Origin: UBA6059 sp964351595
GTDB taxonomy: Bacteria; Bacteroidota; Bacteroidia; Cytophagales; Cyclobacteriaceae
DNA: 64,000 nt
Assembly (NCBI GenBank): GCA_964351595.1
Contig: CAYGOT010000012.1
Coordinates: 1 to 64,000 of the forward strand
Reading direction: 5' to 3'
The notes beneath the pieces are model-generated. The model ran no database searches. It saw nothing but the letters and a program-made list of their open reading frames with translations, and had not been told where the DNA came from. Both the position numbers and the translations under genes were made by a program. Of the stretch, positions 62,996 through 64,000 are shown piece after piece (position 1 is the stretch's first letter; each line of letters begins with the position of its first letter).

Positions 62996-64000
62996 ATGAC
63001 TAATGACAATAGTACTCCCTCAAAACAAGAGCATGGAATCCATGCCGTCAATCAGGAATTTAAGAAATACGAAGGGGTCAATAAAGATCAGGAATATCGA
63101 CTGGTGGAGAACGAGGAAGCCGATCAGTTTGATGATGATTTTGTGATTCAGACCTGCGACATGCGGGAGTTCTTCGAGGGGGATGATGAGGGGAAGAAAG
63201 CTTTTGCTCAGAAGCTGGGTAGCGCCTTGGAAGAAATAGGATTTGCGGTATTGTCGGGACATGGAGTAGATACCAGCCTGTATGATCAGGCGGAGGCCAA
63301 AGTAGCGGAGCTTTTCGAGAAAACCACCTTGGAAGAACGCATGCCTTACGAAGCAAAAAGACACGGCTCGGTCAATCAAGGCTATTTCCCAATAAAAGAA
63401 ACCACCATTATTCATCCAGACCTGGTAGAAGGTTGGGTTTTTTGTCGGCGGGCTTTTGACTTAGACGATAATCCCGATTTTGATGAAAAAGCCTACTGGC
63501 CAAAGCCGGGATTTGAGCCTATATTCCGCAAGGTAGCTCAAGAACATGAGCGGTTGATTCTACCCATCATGCAGAGCGTGCTGAGCTACTTGGGTTGTCC
63601 TTCTGACCTTTATGATGAGAAGCTGACAGGTACTAATTTCGGTTTCCGTCTTAACTACTATCCTGCAATGAGTGAGGAAGACTTGCAATCTGGAGCTGGC
63701 CGCATGCTTGGCCATGAGGATGTTGATCTGTTTACAATTCTACCTGCACAAAGTGTCGATGGACTACAGGTCTACAATCGAGCCAATGGCAAATGGATAA
63801 GACTTAATCCAGAGCCGGGAAGCATCATTCTGAACACTGGAGACTATATGCAGCGGATCACCAATGATCGCTTACCGTCTACAACCCACCGTGTCAGTAA
63901 GCCTAAAGAACAAATTCTATTCGGCAAACCTCGCATCACCATTCCGCTGGCGGTGTATGTATGGGAGGAAGAAATGCTCGAGGTGTTGCCCGGACTGGAA
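62996..64000 (+). CDS. 2-oxoglutarate/Fe(II)-dependent dioxygenase, isopenicillin-N-synthase-like (cut by window end)
   Basis: An open frame of 335 codons from ATG 62996 to the window edge, with no stop, so the C-terminus is missing. The DIOX_N-like region includes KLGSALEEIGFAVLSGHGVD near 75-95. Iron ligands are suggested by GHEDVD (HxD) near residue 242 and the distal His in TTHRVS near 300, with the 2-oxoglutarate Arg probably in KPRITIP. Substrates in this family range from amino acids to gibberellin-like compounds. It is downstream of the third NSS transporter. Confidence 0.88.
   Translation, partial: MTNDNSTPSKQEHGIHAVNQEFKKYEGVNKDQEYRLVENEEADQFDDDFVIQTCDMREFFEGDDEGKKAFAQKLGSALEEIGFAVLSGHGVDTSLYDQAEAKVAELFEKTTLEERMPYEAKRHGSVNQGYFPIKETTIIHPDLVEGWVFCRRAFDLDDNPDFDEKAYWPKPGFEPIFRKVAQEHERLILPIMQSVLSYLGCPSDLYDEKLTGTNFGFRLNYYPAMSEEDLQSGAGRMLGHEDVDLFTILPAQSVDGLQVYNRANGKWIRLNPEPGSIILNTGDYMQRITNDRLPSTTHRVSKPKEQILFGKPRITIPLAVYVWEEEMLEVLPGLE

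Noticed and set aside
1..64000. tRNA, rRNA or riboswitch genes
   Set aside because: No cloverleaf, ribosomal or known riboswitch-like pattern was recognised in the intergenic stretches inspected by eye.

Overview
The window comes from a member of the Bacteroidota, most likely the Cytophagales. The signs are a TonB-dependent receptor with a carboxypeptidase-regulatory-like front domain, a TPR hybrid two-component regulator, a LytS/LytTR pair, many lipoproteins with a lipobox followed by acidic residues, a roughly 600-residue acyl-CoA dehydrogenase, and promoters of the TTG / TAnnTTTG type. The family placement is an inference from gene content, not from a marker gene. No rRNA, tRNA, CRISPR array, prophage or insertion sequence was seen.

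Layout. 1-3.2 kb: a truncated DUF1295-TolC fusion, a sulfotransferase and a lipoprotein. 3.3-8.9 kb: a TonB-dependent receptor, a secreted cysteine-peptidase-fold protein, and a MocR/PdxR regulator divergent from its likely target, an FMN-binding oxidase-like protein. 8.9-16.8 kb: a Crp-DUF1566-sulfatase run, a TPR/aldo-keto reductase pair, a VapBC module with a palindromic operator, and mtaB. 17-20.9 kb: an esterase, PH-like membrane protein, corA and DUF1456 run. 21-30.3 kb: an M19 dipeptidase relative, small secreted proteins, a protein with a tandem domain duplication coupled to a cyclase, a large hybrid histidine kinase and a cupin. 30.5-43 kb: a GDSL hydrolase, an acyl-CoA ligase, a TIGR04076/AKR/transporter operon, an ABC permease, a voltage-gated-type potassium channel and a second transporter. 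43.3-53.6 kb: an acyl-CoA dehydrogenase behind twin palindromes, LytS/LytTR, a caspase-like protease, a two-subunit molybdenum hydroxylase and an MscS channel. 53.6-56.4 kb: two clusters of palindromic intergenic repeats around a lipoprotein and a PAS-LuxR regulator. 56.4-64 kb: a tiny membrane ORF, smc, a J-domain membrane protein, a third neurotransmitter-type transporter and a truncated 2-oxoglutarate oxygenase.

Most of the window is ordinary chromosomal housekeeping and envelope biology. The signals least explained by gene annotation are: a ten-base word (TTCCGGTAGG, looser form CCGGTAGG) that occurs far more often than chance, inside genes, in both orientations and all three codon phases; the in-frame fusion of an inner-membrane DUF1295 domain to an outer-membrane TolC-like protein across an internal signal peptide; operator-like palindromes at vapBC and at the acyl-CoA dehydrogenase promoter; and the repeat clusters. 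All counts were made by eye on this window only.
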